Positions 1-6,221 of a DNA stretch of 10,094 bases are shown here, in pieces. Within the stretch, counting starts at the first letter, position 1. Each line of letters begins with the position of its first letter. The translations under genes were made by a program, and so were the position numbers. The notes under the pieces were generated by a model, which saw only the letters and a list, made by a program, of their open reading frames with translations, did not search any database and was not told where the DNA came from. The DNA is from Roseovarius sp. (lineage in GTDB: Bacteria; Pseudomonadota; Alphaproteobacteria; Rhodobacterales; Rhodobacteraceae): NCBI GenBank assembly GCA_021767845.1, contig JAASSQ010000100.1, positions 1 through 10,094 on the forward strand, in the 5' to 3' direction.

Positions 1-59
1 CCGCCGCCGATCACGGCGATGGAGCGCGGGCGCAACAGGCGGGACAGGTCGCGCGTCAA
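1..59 (-). CDS. ADP-forming acyl-CoA synthetase (acetate--CoA ligase family), N-terminal fragment
   Basis: Only the first 19 codons are inside the window; the gene continues past the left edge. The visible protein reads MTRDLSRLLRPRSIAVIGG. This is the usual opening of the CoA-binding Rossmann domain of NDP/ADP-forming acyl-CoA synthetases, where an R-P-x-S-I-A-V-I-G-G run leads into the nucleotide-binding glycines. The start is a TTG preceded by a GGAGG ribosome binding site (65-69) at a 5-base spacing, which decides the start. It is the last visible gene of the minus-strand carnitine operon, 298 bases after the acyl-CoA dehydrogenase. The family makes or consumes an acyl-CoA with ATP. By context it would activate a carnitine-related acid or acyl group in the cytoplasm, but nothing visible fixes the substrate. 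The family call is good for such a short stretch but cannot be confirmed here. Confidence 0.7.
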   Translation of the reverse strand, partial: MTRDLSRLLRPRSIAVIGG

Positions 60-64
60 GGGTG

Positions 65-69
65 CCTCC
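65..69 (-). promoter_or_regulatory. Shine-Dalgarno site of the TTG-started acyl-CoA synthetase
   Basis: On the minus strand GGAGG lies 5 bases before TTG. No ATG or GTG sits at a suitable distance, so this site is the main support for a TTG start. Confidence 0.65.
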
Positions 70-88
70 GTGCAAGTTTCCGAGTGGC

Positions 89-151
89 AGAGGGGCGCTG
101 CCCCTCTTGGCCTGCGGCCAATTCACCCCGAGGTATTTGGGGCCAGATGAA
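89..151 (+). repeat. Hairpin plus CCCCGAGGTATTTG repeat, copy A
   Basis: A perfect 8-bp stem with a 3-base loop (89-107, AGAGGGGC/GCCCCTCT) is followed by a second small stem (TTGGCC/GGCCAA around 107-121). A 26-base element at 126-151 then begins CCCCGAGGTATTTG and ends CCAGATGAA. The element recurs inverted at 276-301 with 24 of 26 bases identical, differing only at two adjacent bases. Neither hairpin is followed by a T tract, so a simple intrinsic terminator is not supported. From memory, similar short GC-hairpin/TATTTG elements are scattered between genes in Rhodobacterales, so I read this as a dispersed intergenic repeat. The bases between the two copies (152-275) contain no gene I can support. 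Confidence 0.75.
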
Positions 152-275
152 GTAACGTGATGTTAGCCTAGGCAGAGCATGATCAGCGCGCGGCACAGGC
201 TGAGGAGCCGATGACCGCGCCAGGTGAAGCCCCTCGTCCCATGCGGACGGGGGGTGACCGGGGATCGGGCGGGAT

Positions 276-322
276 TTCATCTGGCGGCAAATACCTCGGG
301 GGTTTGGGGGCAGAGCCCCCAA
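276..322 (-). repeat. Hairpin plus CCCCGAGGTATTTG repeat, copy B (inverted)
   Basis: Read on the minus strand, a perfect 8-bp stem with a 3-base loop (322-304, TTGGGGGC/GCCCCCAA) leads after two bases into the 26-base element at 301-276. Both hairpins share the core GGGGC-NCT-GCCCC. The copy begins 36 bases downstream of the acyl-CoA dehydrogenase stop codon. In the operon transcript copies A and B could pair over about 26 bases around a 124-base loop. It could slow transcription, protect the upstream mRNA end or be a silent repeat; the sequence does not say which. Confidence 0.75.
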
Positions 323-357
323 GGCGGGCCGGCAGGGATGGGTGAACGGCCGGCGCA

Positions 358-1518
358 TCACGCCCCCAGCGGCCGCAGCAATTCGCGGCTGATGATATGG
401 CGCTGGATTTCGCTGGTGCCGTCCCAGATGCGCTCGACCCGGGCATCGCGCCAGAAACGTTCGATGGGGAAATCGTCCATCAGCCCCATGCCGCCGAAGA
501 TCTGCAGCGTGGCGTCGGTGACGCGCGCCAGCATTTCCGAGGCGTAGAGCTTGGCGCTGGCGATCTCGCGGTTGGCGGGCAGGCCCTGGTCCAGCCGCCA
601 GGCGGAGGCCAGCGTGAGGTAATCGGCGGCGTCGATCTCGGTCACCATGTCGGCGATCTGGAAGCCGACGCCCTGGAACTTGCCGATGGGCTGGCCGAAC
701 TGGCGGCGTTCGGCGGCATGGGCCAGCGCGTAGTCGAAGCAGCGCCGCGCGCGCCCGACGCTCATCGTGGCCACGGTGATGCGCGTGGCATAGAGCCATT
801 CGTTCATCACCGCGAAGCCGCCATCGACCTCGCCCAGGACCTGCGCGTCGGGCAGGCGGCAATCGTCGAATTCCAGCACCATGTTGCGGTAGCCGCGGTG
901 GCTGACCGAGTTGTAGCCGTCGCGGATGGTGAAACCGGGCGTGCCGCGATCCACCAGGAAGGTGGTGATGCGTTTCTTGGGGCCCTTGTCGGTCTGGTCC
1001 TCGCCGGTGGCGACGAAGACGATCACGAAATCGGCGTGATCGGCGCCGGAGATGAAATGCTTGGTGCCGTTCAGCACCCAGTCGCCGCCGTCGCGCCGGG
1101 CGGTGCATTTCATGCCGCGCACGTCCGAGCCGGCGTCGGGTTCGGTCATGGCGAGCGCGTCCATCTTCTCGCCGCGCACGGCCGGGAGCAGGTAGCGGTC
1201 GCGCTGCTCGCCCTCGCAGGCCATCAGGATGTTCTGCGGCCGGCCGAAGAAATGCGTGAGCGCCATCGAGCCGCGCCCCAGCTCGCGTTCGACGAGCGCG
1301 AAATCGAGATGCGACAGGCCCGCGCCGCCGACCTCTTCGGGGAAGTTGCAGGCATAGAAGCCAAGCTCCTGCGTTTTGCGCTTGATCTCGGCGGCCACGT
1401 CGGGGTCCACGCGGCCGGTGCGTTCGACCTCGGCCTCGTGGGGATAGATCTCGTTCTCGACGAAGCTGCGGACGGTCGAGACGATCATCTCCTGTTCGTC
1501 GGTCAATCCAAGATGCAT
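358..1518 (-). CDS. Acyl-CoA dehydrogenase family flavoprotein of the carnitine operon
   Basis: This 386-residue protein has the normal length and the whole acyl-CoA dehydrogenase fold. The FAD/substrate signature AMTEPDAGSDV is at 123-133, WVLNGTKHFISGA at 147-159, the FAD-contact segment RRQFGQPIGKFQ at 271-282 and the C-terminal signature GTSEIQRHIISR at 367-378. Such enzymes introduce an alpha,beta double bond into an acyl-CoA and pass electrons to electron-transfer flavoprotein in the cytoplasm. The residue aligned with the catalytic Glu of the MCAD/SCAD YEGT motif is Asp366 (IWDGT), so activity or substrate may be unusual. The ATG is preceded by AAGGAG (1527-1532) at 8 bases and lies 3 bases after the carnitine dehydrogenase stop, so the two are probably co-transcribed. 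Gamma-butyrobetainyl-CoA or another carnitine-derived acyl-CoA is a plausible substrate, but this is inference. Confidence 0.88.
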   Translation of the reverse strand: MHLGLTDEQEMIVSTVRSFVENEIYPHEAEVERTGRVDPDVAAEIKRKTQELGFYACNFPEEVGGAGLSHLDFALVERELGRGSMALTHFFGRPQNILMACEGEQRDRYLLPAVRGEKMDALAMTEPDAGSDVRGMKCTARRDGGDWVLNGTKHFISGADHADFVIVFVATGEDQTDKGPKKRITTFLVDRGTPGFTIRDGYNSVSHRGYRNMVLEFDDCRLPDAQVLGEVDGGFAVMNEWLYATRITVATMSVGRARRCFDYALAHAAERRQFGQPIGKFQGVGFQIADMVTEIDAADYLTLASAWRLDQGLPANREIASAKLYASEMLARVTDATLQIFGGMGLMDDFPIERFWRDARVERIWDGTSEIQRHIISRELLRPLGA

Positions 1519-1521
1519 GGC

Positions 1522-2928
1522 TCAGTCTCCTTCGTTGAGGGCGGCGAGATGGGCGACGCGGGCGGCCACGTGCTCGGGCGGCTCGCAGGTGCGGCGGGTT
1601 TCGAGGCTGACATGCAGCATCAGCTGATCGCAGGTGGCCATCACCGTGCCATCCGAGGCGCGGATCAACTCGTGCAGGCAGCGCAGTTTCTTGCCGCCGC
1701 CTTCGGTGACGCGGCTGAGCACCTTCACGCGCTCGCCGGCATGGGTTTCGGCGAGGTATTTGACCGTCGTTTCGACGGTGAAATAGCTGAAGCCCGAGGC
1801 CACGTAATCGTCATCGGCGCCCACCGCGGCCATGACCTCTTCGGCGGCGTCCGAGAAGATCTGGCCGTAGCGGCCTTCGTTCATGTGGCCGTTCATGTCG
1901 GTCCAGTCCACCGGGATCACCCGCGACTGGGTGAGCATCGGGCTGGCCGGGTCAGGGGTGGCGCGCAGGGTTTTCTGGTGATCGAGGATCAGCCGCCCCG
2001 AGGCATTGCCCTGCTGCTTGAGCGCGCGCATCATCGCGATGAGATTGCCATCGCGCTTGCGTTCCAGATCGCGGATCGACAGGTGCCCGGATTGCGCATC
2101 GGACTGGCTGGCGATCTTCTCGACCAGGTCATCGGTCAGGTCGGGCACATCCATGAGCTTGGTCCAGGGCCAGGCCAGCGCCGGGCCGAACTGGCCGATG
2201 AAGTGGCGCATTCCGGCCTCGCCCCCGGCGATGCGGAAGGTTTCGAACAGGCCCATCTGCCCCCACCGCAGGCCGAAGGCGTAGCGGATCGCGTTGTCGA
2301 TTTCCTCGGTCGTGGCGATGTCGTCATTGACCAGCCACAGCCCCTCGCGCCAGACGGCCTCCATCAGGCGGTCGGCGATATGGGCGTCGATTTCCTTGCG
2401 GACATGCAGCGGATAAAGGCCCACCGAGCTCAGCAGCGTCTTGCAGGTCTCGACCGCCGCCGGGTCGGTGGCGGGCGACGGCACCACCTCGATCAGGGGC
2501 AGGAGATAGACCGGGTTGAACGGGTGCGTGACCATGATGCGCGACGGGTCGGCGGCGCCCTGCTGCAACTCCGAGGGCTTGAAGCCGGAGGTGGAGGAGC
2601 CGATCAGCGCGGCGGGATCGGCGGACTGGATCTCGGCAAAGACCCTGTGCTTGAGGTCCAGCCGCTCGGTCACGCTTTCCTGCACCCAGTCGGCGCCGGT
2701 CACCGCCTCGGCGATCGAGGAGGAGAAGGTCAGCGTGCCCTCGTCCGGCAGCGCGCAATCGTAAAGCATCGGCAGGGCGCGGCGGGCATTGTCGAGCACC
2801 TCGCCCAGCTTGCGTTCGGCCTGCGGGTCGGGGTCGAACACCCGCACGTTCCAGCCGTTGAGCAGGAAGCGCGCGGCCCATCCGCCGCCGATGACGCCCC
2901 CGCCGATGATGGCTGCGGTCCTGGTCAT
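1522..2928 (-). CDS. lcdH: L-carnitine 3-dehydrogenase fused to betainyl-CoA thioesterase
   Basis: The 468 residues form two enzymes in one chain. Residues 1-320 are a 3-hydroxyacyl-CoA-dehydrogenase-like NAD enzyme, with the Rossmann glycines GGGVIGGG (9-16), Asp32 after the second strand (VFDPD), and the catalytic His-Glu pair H135 (THPFNP) and E147. It oxidises L-carnitine to 3-dehydrocarnitine. Residues about 335-468 are a hot-dog thioesterase with the motif DWTDMNGHMNEGRY (341-354). It fits hydrolysis of betainyl-CoA, the product of the neighbouring cleavage enzyme, to glycine betaine and CoA. Fused enzymes of this layout are known in Sinorhizobium meliloti; stand-alone dehydrogenases of about 320 residues occur in Pseudomonas. 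The ATG overlaps the lipocalin stop as ATGA and has AGGAG (2936-2940) at 7 bases. The fusion keeps the first and last pathway steps in fixed ratio. Confidence 0.92.
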   Translation of the reverse strand: MTRTAAIIGGGVIGGGWAARFLLNGWNVRVFDPDPQAERKLGEVLDNARRALPMLYDCALPDEGTLTFSSSIAEAVTGADWVQESVTERLDLKHRVFAEIQSADPAALIGSSTSGFKPSELQQGAADPSRIMVTHPFNPVYLLPLIEVVPSPATDPAAVETCKTLLSSVGLYPLHVRKEIDAHIADRLMEAVWREGLWLVNDDIATTEEIDNAIRYAFGLRWGQMGLFETFRIAGGEAGMRHFIGQFGPALAWPWTKLMDVPDLTDDLVEKIASQSDAQSGHLSIRDLERKRDGNLIAMMRALKQQGNASGRLILDHQKTLRATPDPASPMLTQSRVIPVDWTDMNGHMNEGRYGQIFSDAAEEVMAAVGADDDYVASGFSYFTVETTVKYLAETHAGERVKVLSRVTEGGGKKLRCLHELIRASDGTVMATCDQLMLHVSLETRRTCEPPEHVAARVAHLAALNEGD

Positions 2929-3452
2929 GTCGTGTCTCCTTTGCGGCGCATCACGAGGGCGCCGGGTTTGTATCCGTTGAATTCGAGGATCTCGCGCGCG
3001 GCGCGAATCCGGTCCTGTCCGCCGGTGGCGGCGCGATCGACGATCCAGCCGAAGTGCCCGTCGGGCGTGCCGAAGGCGGCGGTGCGGTAGCCTTCATCGA
3101 CCCAGACGAGCCAGAGCTCGGGCGGGGCGCCGGGGCCGGCGAGCCGCCAGCGATTGGGGCCTAGGCGGTGGGCGTCATACGTCGCGCGGCGGGTCTCGCA
3201 GGTGCCGTCCGCGCAGATCCGGCGCGCGAGCGCGAAGCTGTCGCCCGCCGGGCTAGGGCGGTAGGTCAGCACGGTCGGCGCATCGTCCGATGTGGCCGCG
3301 CGCAGCTCCCAGTCCCCGGCAAGCCGGGCCGGATCGCTGCGCGTCGTCACCGACAGCGGCTGGCCCGTGTCGCGATAGGCCGGGCCGGTGGGCGCGGCCG
3401 CGCAACCCACCAGCAGGAGGGCGGCGGCAAGACAGGCCAGCCGAGCGATCAT
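2925..3452 (-). CDS. Lipocalin-like outer-membrane lipoprotein
   Basis: This 175-residue protein has a short positively charged N-terminus (MIAR), a hydrophobic stretch and the lipobox LVGC with acyl-Cys17. Residue +2 is Ala, so Lol sorting to the outer membrane is expected. The mature part resembles Blc-type bacterial lipocalins: the GxW motif is GDW (46-48), Cys80 and Cys85 may form a disulfide, and strand-rich segments (ELWLVWVDEGYRTAAFG, 112-128; FGWIVDR, 134-140) match the later beta strands. Such proteins bind small hydrophobic or amphipathic ligands in a barrel. A longer open frame upstream lies inside the preceding gene. The chosen ATG overlaps the SDR stop as ATGA and leaves the signal peptide at the N-terminus. 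It also overlaps lcdH by 4 bases, so it is embedded in the operon. A role with acylcarnitines or membrane lipids is possible but unproven. Confidence 0.82.
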   Translation of the reverse strand: MIARLACLAAALLLVGCAAAPTGPAYRDTGQPLSVTTRSDPARLAGDWELRAATSDDAPTVLTYRPSPAGDSFALARRICADGTCETRRATYDAHRLGPNRWRLAGPGAPPELWLVWVDEGYRTAAFGTPDGHFGWIVDRAATGGQDRIRAAREILEFNGYKPGALVMRRKGDTT

Positions 3453-4213
3453 GGCACCATGCTTTCGGTGTGGCCGTCCACTGCCATGACCTGTCCGCTG
3501 ATCCGGGCGGCGGCGGGAGAGGCGAGAAACAGCGCCATGTCGGCCAGATCGTCGCCGGTCACCCATGTCCGCAGGCTGCTGCCCTTGACGTAGATCTCGC
3601 GCACGGCGTCCTCAGACAGGCCGCTGGCCGCGGCCTCCATCGCCACGACGCGGTCCATGCGCGCGCCTTCGACAGCGCCGGGTGCGATGGCGTTCACGCG
3701 CACGCCGGCCGGGCCAAGCTCCATCGCCAGGGTCTTGGTCAGCCCGACGATGCCCCATTTCGCCGCCACGTAGGGCGAGCGGTGCGGCACCCCGTGCATC
3801 CCCGAGGTGGACGAGGTCAGCAGGATCAGCCCCTGCCCCTGCCCGCGCATCACCCGCGCGGCCCAGCGGCAGGTCAGGAACGCGCCGTTGAGATTGACAT
3901 CGAGGCAGGCGCGCCACGCGTCATAGTCCAGATCCTCGATCCGGCCCGCCGGGCCGCCGGTGCCCGCATTCGCACAGACCACGTCCGCCCCGCCCCAGTC
4001 GGTTTCGACACGGGACAGGAACGACTCCATCTGCGCGGGGTCGGTGACATCGGCGGTCATCGCGATGGCGTCGGGCAGCTCGGCCTGCGCGGCCTGAACG
4101 GCGGTGGCGTCCGCGTCGCACAGCGCGACGCGATCGCCGCGCGCGGCGAAGCGGCGGGCAAAGGCCAACCCGATCCCCGAGGCGCCGCCGGTGATGACGA
4201 TGCGTTGGCTCAT
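3449..4213 (-). CDS. Short-chain dehydrogenase/reductase (SDR) of the carnitine operon
   Basis: The protein is a classical 254-residue SDR. It has TGGASGIG at 8-15, Asp33 after the second strand (favouring NAD over NADP), NAG at 82-84, and a catalytic set of Asn107, Ser135, Tyr148 and Lys152 (YVAAK). The last strand ends in GQVMAVDGH (240-248). It interconverts an alcohol and a ketone in the cytoplasm. I chose ATG 4213, which has AAAGGG about 11 bases upstream. A GTG at 4225 would overlap the preceding stop as GTGA and add MTRD, but has no spaced ribosome binding site. The stop overlaps the lipocalin start by 4 bases. Candidate substrates are a hydroxy acid made from acetoacetate or an alternative beta-hydroxy betaine, but carnitine itself is already served by lcdH. 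The exact reaction is unknown. Confidence 0.87.
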   Translation of the reverse strand: MSQRIVITGGASGIGLAFARRFAARGDRVALCDADATAVQAAQAELPDAIAMTADVTDPAQMESFLSRVETDWGGADVVCANAGTGGPAGRIEDLDYDAWRACLDVNLNGAFLTCRWAARVMRGQGQGLILLTSSTSGMHGVPHRSPYVAAKWGIVGLTKTLAMELGPAGVRVNAIAPGAVEGARMDRVVAMEAAASGLSEDAVREIYVKGSSLRTWVTGDDLADMALFLASPAAARISGQVMAVDGHTESMVP

Positions 4214-4221
4214 GTCGCGCG

Positions 4222-5136
4222 TCACCCTTTCGGCGCCTGCTTGGTCAGGTTGAGTTTCTTGCGCACCTCGTCAGGGCCGATGACGCGCGCACCGAGGTTC
4301 TCGACGATGCCCACGGCGCGTTCGACAAGCTGCCAGTTTTCGGCCAGCACGCCCTTGTCCAGCATCAGGTTGTCTTCCAGCCCGACGCGCACATTGCCGC
4401 CCGCCAGCACGCTGGCCGCAACATAGGGCATCTGGTTGCGCCCCAACGCGAAGGCCGAGAAGGTCCAGTCGTCGGGGATGTTGTTGACCATCGCCATGAA
4501 GGTGTTGAGGTCGTCCGGCGCCCCCCACGGCACGCCCATGCAAAGTTGCACCAGCGCGTCAGGCGCAAGGATGCCATCCTTCACCAGTTGCTTGGCATAC
4601 CACAGGTGGCCGGTGTCGAAGGCCTCGATCTCGGGTTTGACGCCAAGATCGGTCATCATCTTGCCCATCGCCTGCAACATGCCGGGCGTGTTGGTCATCA
4701 CGTAATCGGCCTCGGCGAAGTTCATCGTGCCGCAATCCAGCGTGCAGATTTCCGGCAGGCAGTCGGCCACATGGGCCACGCGCTCGGTCGCGCCGATCAT
4801 GTCGGTGCCCGCCTCGTCCACCGGCAGGGGCGATTCGACGCCGCCGAAGGTGATGTCGCCGCCCATGCCGGCGGTCAGGTTCAGCACCACGTCGGTGTCG
4901 GCGTCGCGGATACGGTCGGTGACCTCGCGGAACAGGCCGCGGTCGCGCGAGGGCGCCCCGGTTTCGGGATCGCGGACATGGCAATGCACGATCGCCGCGC
5001 CGGCCTTGGCGGCGGCGATGGCGCTGTCGGCGATCTGCTGCGGCGAGCGGGGGACGTGCGGGCTGCGGTCCTGGGTCGCGCCCGAGCCGGTCACGGCACA
5101 GGTGATGAAGACCTCGCGGTTCATGGCAAGCGGCAT
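4222..5136 (-). CDS. BKACE (DUF849) enzyme, probable 3-dehydrocarnitine:acetyl-CoA cleavage enzyme
   Basis: This 304-residue protein belongs to the beta-keto acid cleavage enzyme family, whose prototype is 3-keto-5-aminohexanoate cleavage enzyme (Kce). Visible family marks are the N-terminal FITCAVTGSGAT (10-21), the zinc ligands His51 and His53 in IVHCHVRDPETG (49-60), Glu254 in VRVGLEDN (249-256) as the third metal ligand, and the barrel segments LNLTAGMGGD (85-94) and EAFDTGHLW (171-179). The family condenses a beta-keto acid with acetyl-CoA, giving acetoacetate and a new acyl-CoA. Next to lcdH the expected reaction is 3-dehydrocarnitine plus acetyl-CoA to acetoacetate and betainyl-CoA, as established for carnitine-linked BKACE members. 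ATG 5136 has AAGGAG (5144-5149) at 7 bases; the longer upstream frame runs into the promoter region. It is the first gene of the operon. Confidence 0.92.
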   Translation of the reverse strand: MPLAMNREVFITCAVTGSGATQDRSPHVPRSPQQIADSAIAAAKAGAAIVHCHVRDPETGAPSRDRGLFREVTDRIRDADTDVVLNLTAGMGGDITFGGVESPLPVDEAGTDMIGATERVAHVADCLPEICTLDCGTMNFAEADYVMTNTPGMLQAMGKMMTDLGVKPEIEAFDTGHLWYAKQLVKDGILAPDALVQLCMGVPWGAPDDLNTFMAMVNNIPDDWTFSAFALGRNQMPYVAASVLAGGNVRVGLEDNLMLDKGVLAENWQLVERAVGIVENLGARVIGPDEVRKKLNLTKQAPKG

Positions 5137-5220
5137 TGGGCCTCTCCTTGGTTGTGGTCGGGTTGGGCGGAGCGTAGCGCGCTGGCGGCGGGCCACATTT
5201 TGCAATATCAGACAATCATC
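5137..5220. promoter_or_regulatory. Divergent promoter/operator region of the carnitine operon and its regulator
   Basis: These 84 bases separate two divergent start codons and must hold both promoters. The part next to the regulator (5195-5220) is much richer in A and T than the rest of the window. It contains an imperfect 12-base palindrome, ATTTTGCAATAT (5197-5208), centred on TTGCAA. On the minus strand a loose direct repeat, TGATTG then TGATATTG, lies just upstream of it. Either could be a binding site for the AraC-type regulator. I could not identify convincing -35/-10 pairs. Confidence 0.55.
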
Positions 5221-6171
5221 ATGCCGAATTGGACCAAATCGCCGGATGCGCCGGTACGCATCACCTTTCTGCTGTTCGACGAGTTCTCGAACCTGTGCCT
5301 GGCCAATTGCCTTGAGCCGCTGCGCGCGGCCAACACGATCACGCGGGCGCTGGCCTTTGACTGGGCGATCGCGACGCCCTCGGGCGGGCCGGTGCGGTCA
5401 TCGAGCGGGATGCGGGTGATGCCCCATGTGGCCCTGCCCGACATGACGGCCAGCGATTACCTGTTCGTGCTGGCCAGCTACGATCACGAGGCGCATGACA
5501 CCCCGGCCAACCGGCAAGCCCTGCGCGCGGCGGCGCTGAAGGCGGACACGGTGGTGGCGCTGGACGCGGGGCCGTGGCTGCTGGCCTCGGCGGGGCTGCT
5601 GGCGGGGCGGCGGGTGACGGTGCACTGGGACCTGCTGGACGCCTTCACCGAACGGTTCCTGGAGTGCGAGGCGGAACAGGCCCGTTTCCTGCGCGACGGG
5701 GCGTGGTGGACCTGCGCCGGCGCGATGTCTGCGCTGGACCTGACCTTGGGGTTGATCGCGGATCATCTGGGCATCGCCGCGCGGCTGGACGTGGAGGCGT
5801 TGTTCATCCACGGCGATCCGCCGGTCGGCATGGCCCATGAACGGCAAGCGGTCAGCGATCCGCTGGTCCACCGGGCGCTGAGCGTGATGCGCGACAACGT
5901 GGAACGCCCGCTGGCCTTGAGCGGGCTGGCAAGGGCGCTGTCATGCCAGCCCCGCACGCTGGACCGGCGGTTTCGCGCCCGGCTTGGCGCCCCGCCCGGC
6001 ACCGTCTATCGGCATCTGCGGCTGGCGGCGGCGCGGCGGATGCTGGAAAGCACGGGGCTGAGCGTTGCCGAGATCGCCGTGCGCTGCGGCTATGACAGCC
6101 CCGCCGCGCTGAGCCGCGCGGTCCGCCAGCTTTACGGGACCACGCCCACGGCGCTGCGCAGGACGCGTTGA
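5221..6171 (+). CDS. GlxA/CdhR-type AraC-family regulator of carnitine catabolism
   Basis: The protein has 316 residues and two domains. Residues about 12-190 are a DJ-1/PfpI-like domain (ITFLLFDEFSNLCLANCLEP at 14-33), with the nucleophile-elbow region changed to LDAGPWLLASAGLL (114-127), so it is a sensor rather than an amidase. This wording is typical of the GlxA subgroup that contains the carnitine regulator CdhR and the betaine regulator GbdR. Residues about 215-316 carry two helix-turn-helix units: PLALSGLARALSCQPRTLDR (230-249) and SVAEIAVRCGYDSPAALSRA (281-300). It is divergent from the carnitine operon and very likely activates it when carnitine or a derivative is bound. ATG 5221 gives the conserved N-terminus; no good ribosome binding site precedes it, so initiation may be weak or leaderless. 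The open frame extends upstream only through the antisense of the BKACE gene. Confidence 0.9.
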   Translation: MPNWTKSPDAPVRITFLLFDEFSNLCLANCLEPLRAANTITRALAFDWAIATPSGGPVRSSSGMRVMPHVALPDMTASDYLFVLASYDHEAHDTPANRQALRAAALKADTVVALDAGPWLLASAGLLAGRRVTVHWDLLDAFTERFLECEAEQARFLRDGAWWTCAGAMSALDLTLGLIADHLGIAARLDVEALFIHGDPPVGMAHERQAVSDPLVHRALSVMRDNVERPLALSGLARALSCQPRTLDRRFRARLGAPPGTVYRHLRLAAARRMLESTGLSVAEIAVRCGYDSPAALSRAVRQLYGTTPTALRRTR

Positions 6172-6179
6172 GGGGCGCG

Positions 6180-6200
6180 CCCGGCTTGTGCCGCGCCGGG
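6180..6200 (+). terminator. Possible weak hairpin terminator after the regulator gene
   Basis: CCCGGC (6180-6185) can pair with GCCGGG (6195-6200) around a 9-base loop and is followed by TTT only. It starts 9 bases after the regulator stop. The short T run and alternative pairings make this weak; readthrough into the ModE-like gene is quite possible. Confidence 0.3.
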
Positions 6201-6221
6201 TTTCGGCGCAGAGTCGCGCCC

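Noticed and set aside
152..275. Possible small RNA or gene between the two inverted repeats
   Set aside because: There is no ribosome binding site with a coding-like frame and no convincing promoter; the best -10-like stretch has no matching -35.
397..3090. A very long open frame on the plus strand (897 codons) across the acyl-CoA dehydrogenase and carnitine dehydrogenase region
   Set aside because: It is antisense to two genes with complete family motifs. Its protein is His/Gly/Ala/Val-rich with no recognisable domain, as expected for a mirror frame of GC-rich coding DNA.
3453..3566. Longer N-terminus for the lipocalin
   Set aside because: It would overlap the SDR gene by over 100 bases, is Arg/Gly-rich and would bury the lipoprotein signal peptide internally.
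4546..5220. Upstream extension of the regulator reading frame on the plus strand
   Set aside because: It is antisense to the BKACE gene and crosses the divergent promoter; the conserved regulator sequence starts only after ATG 5221.
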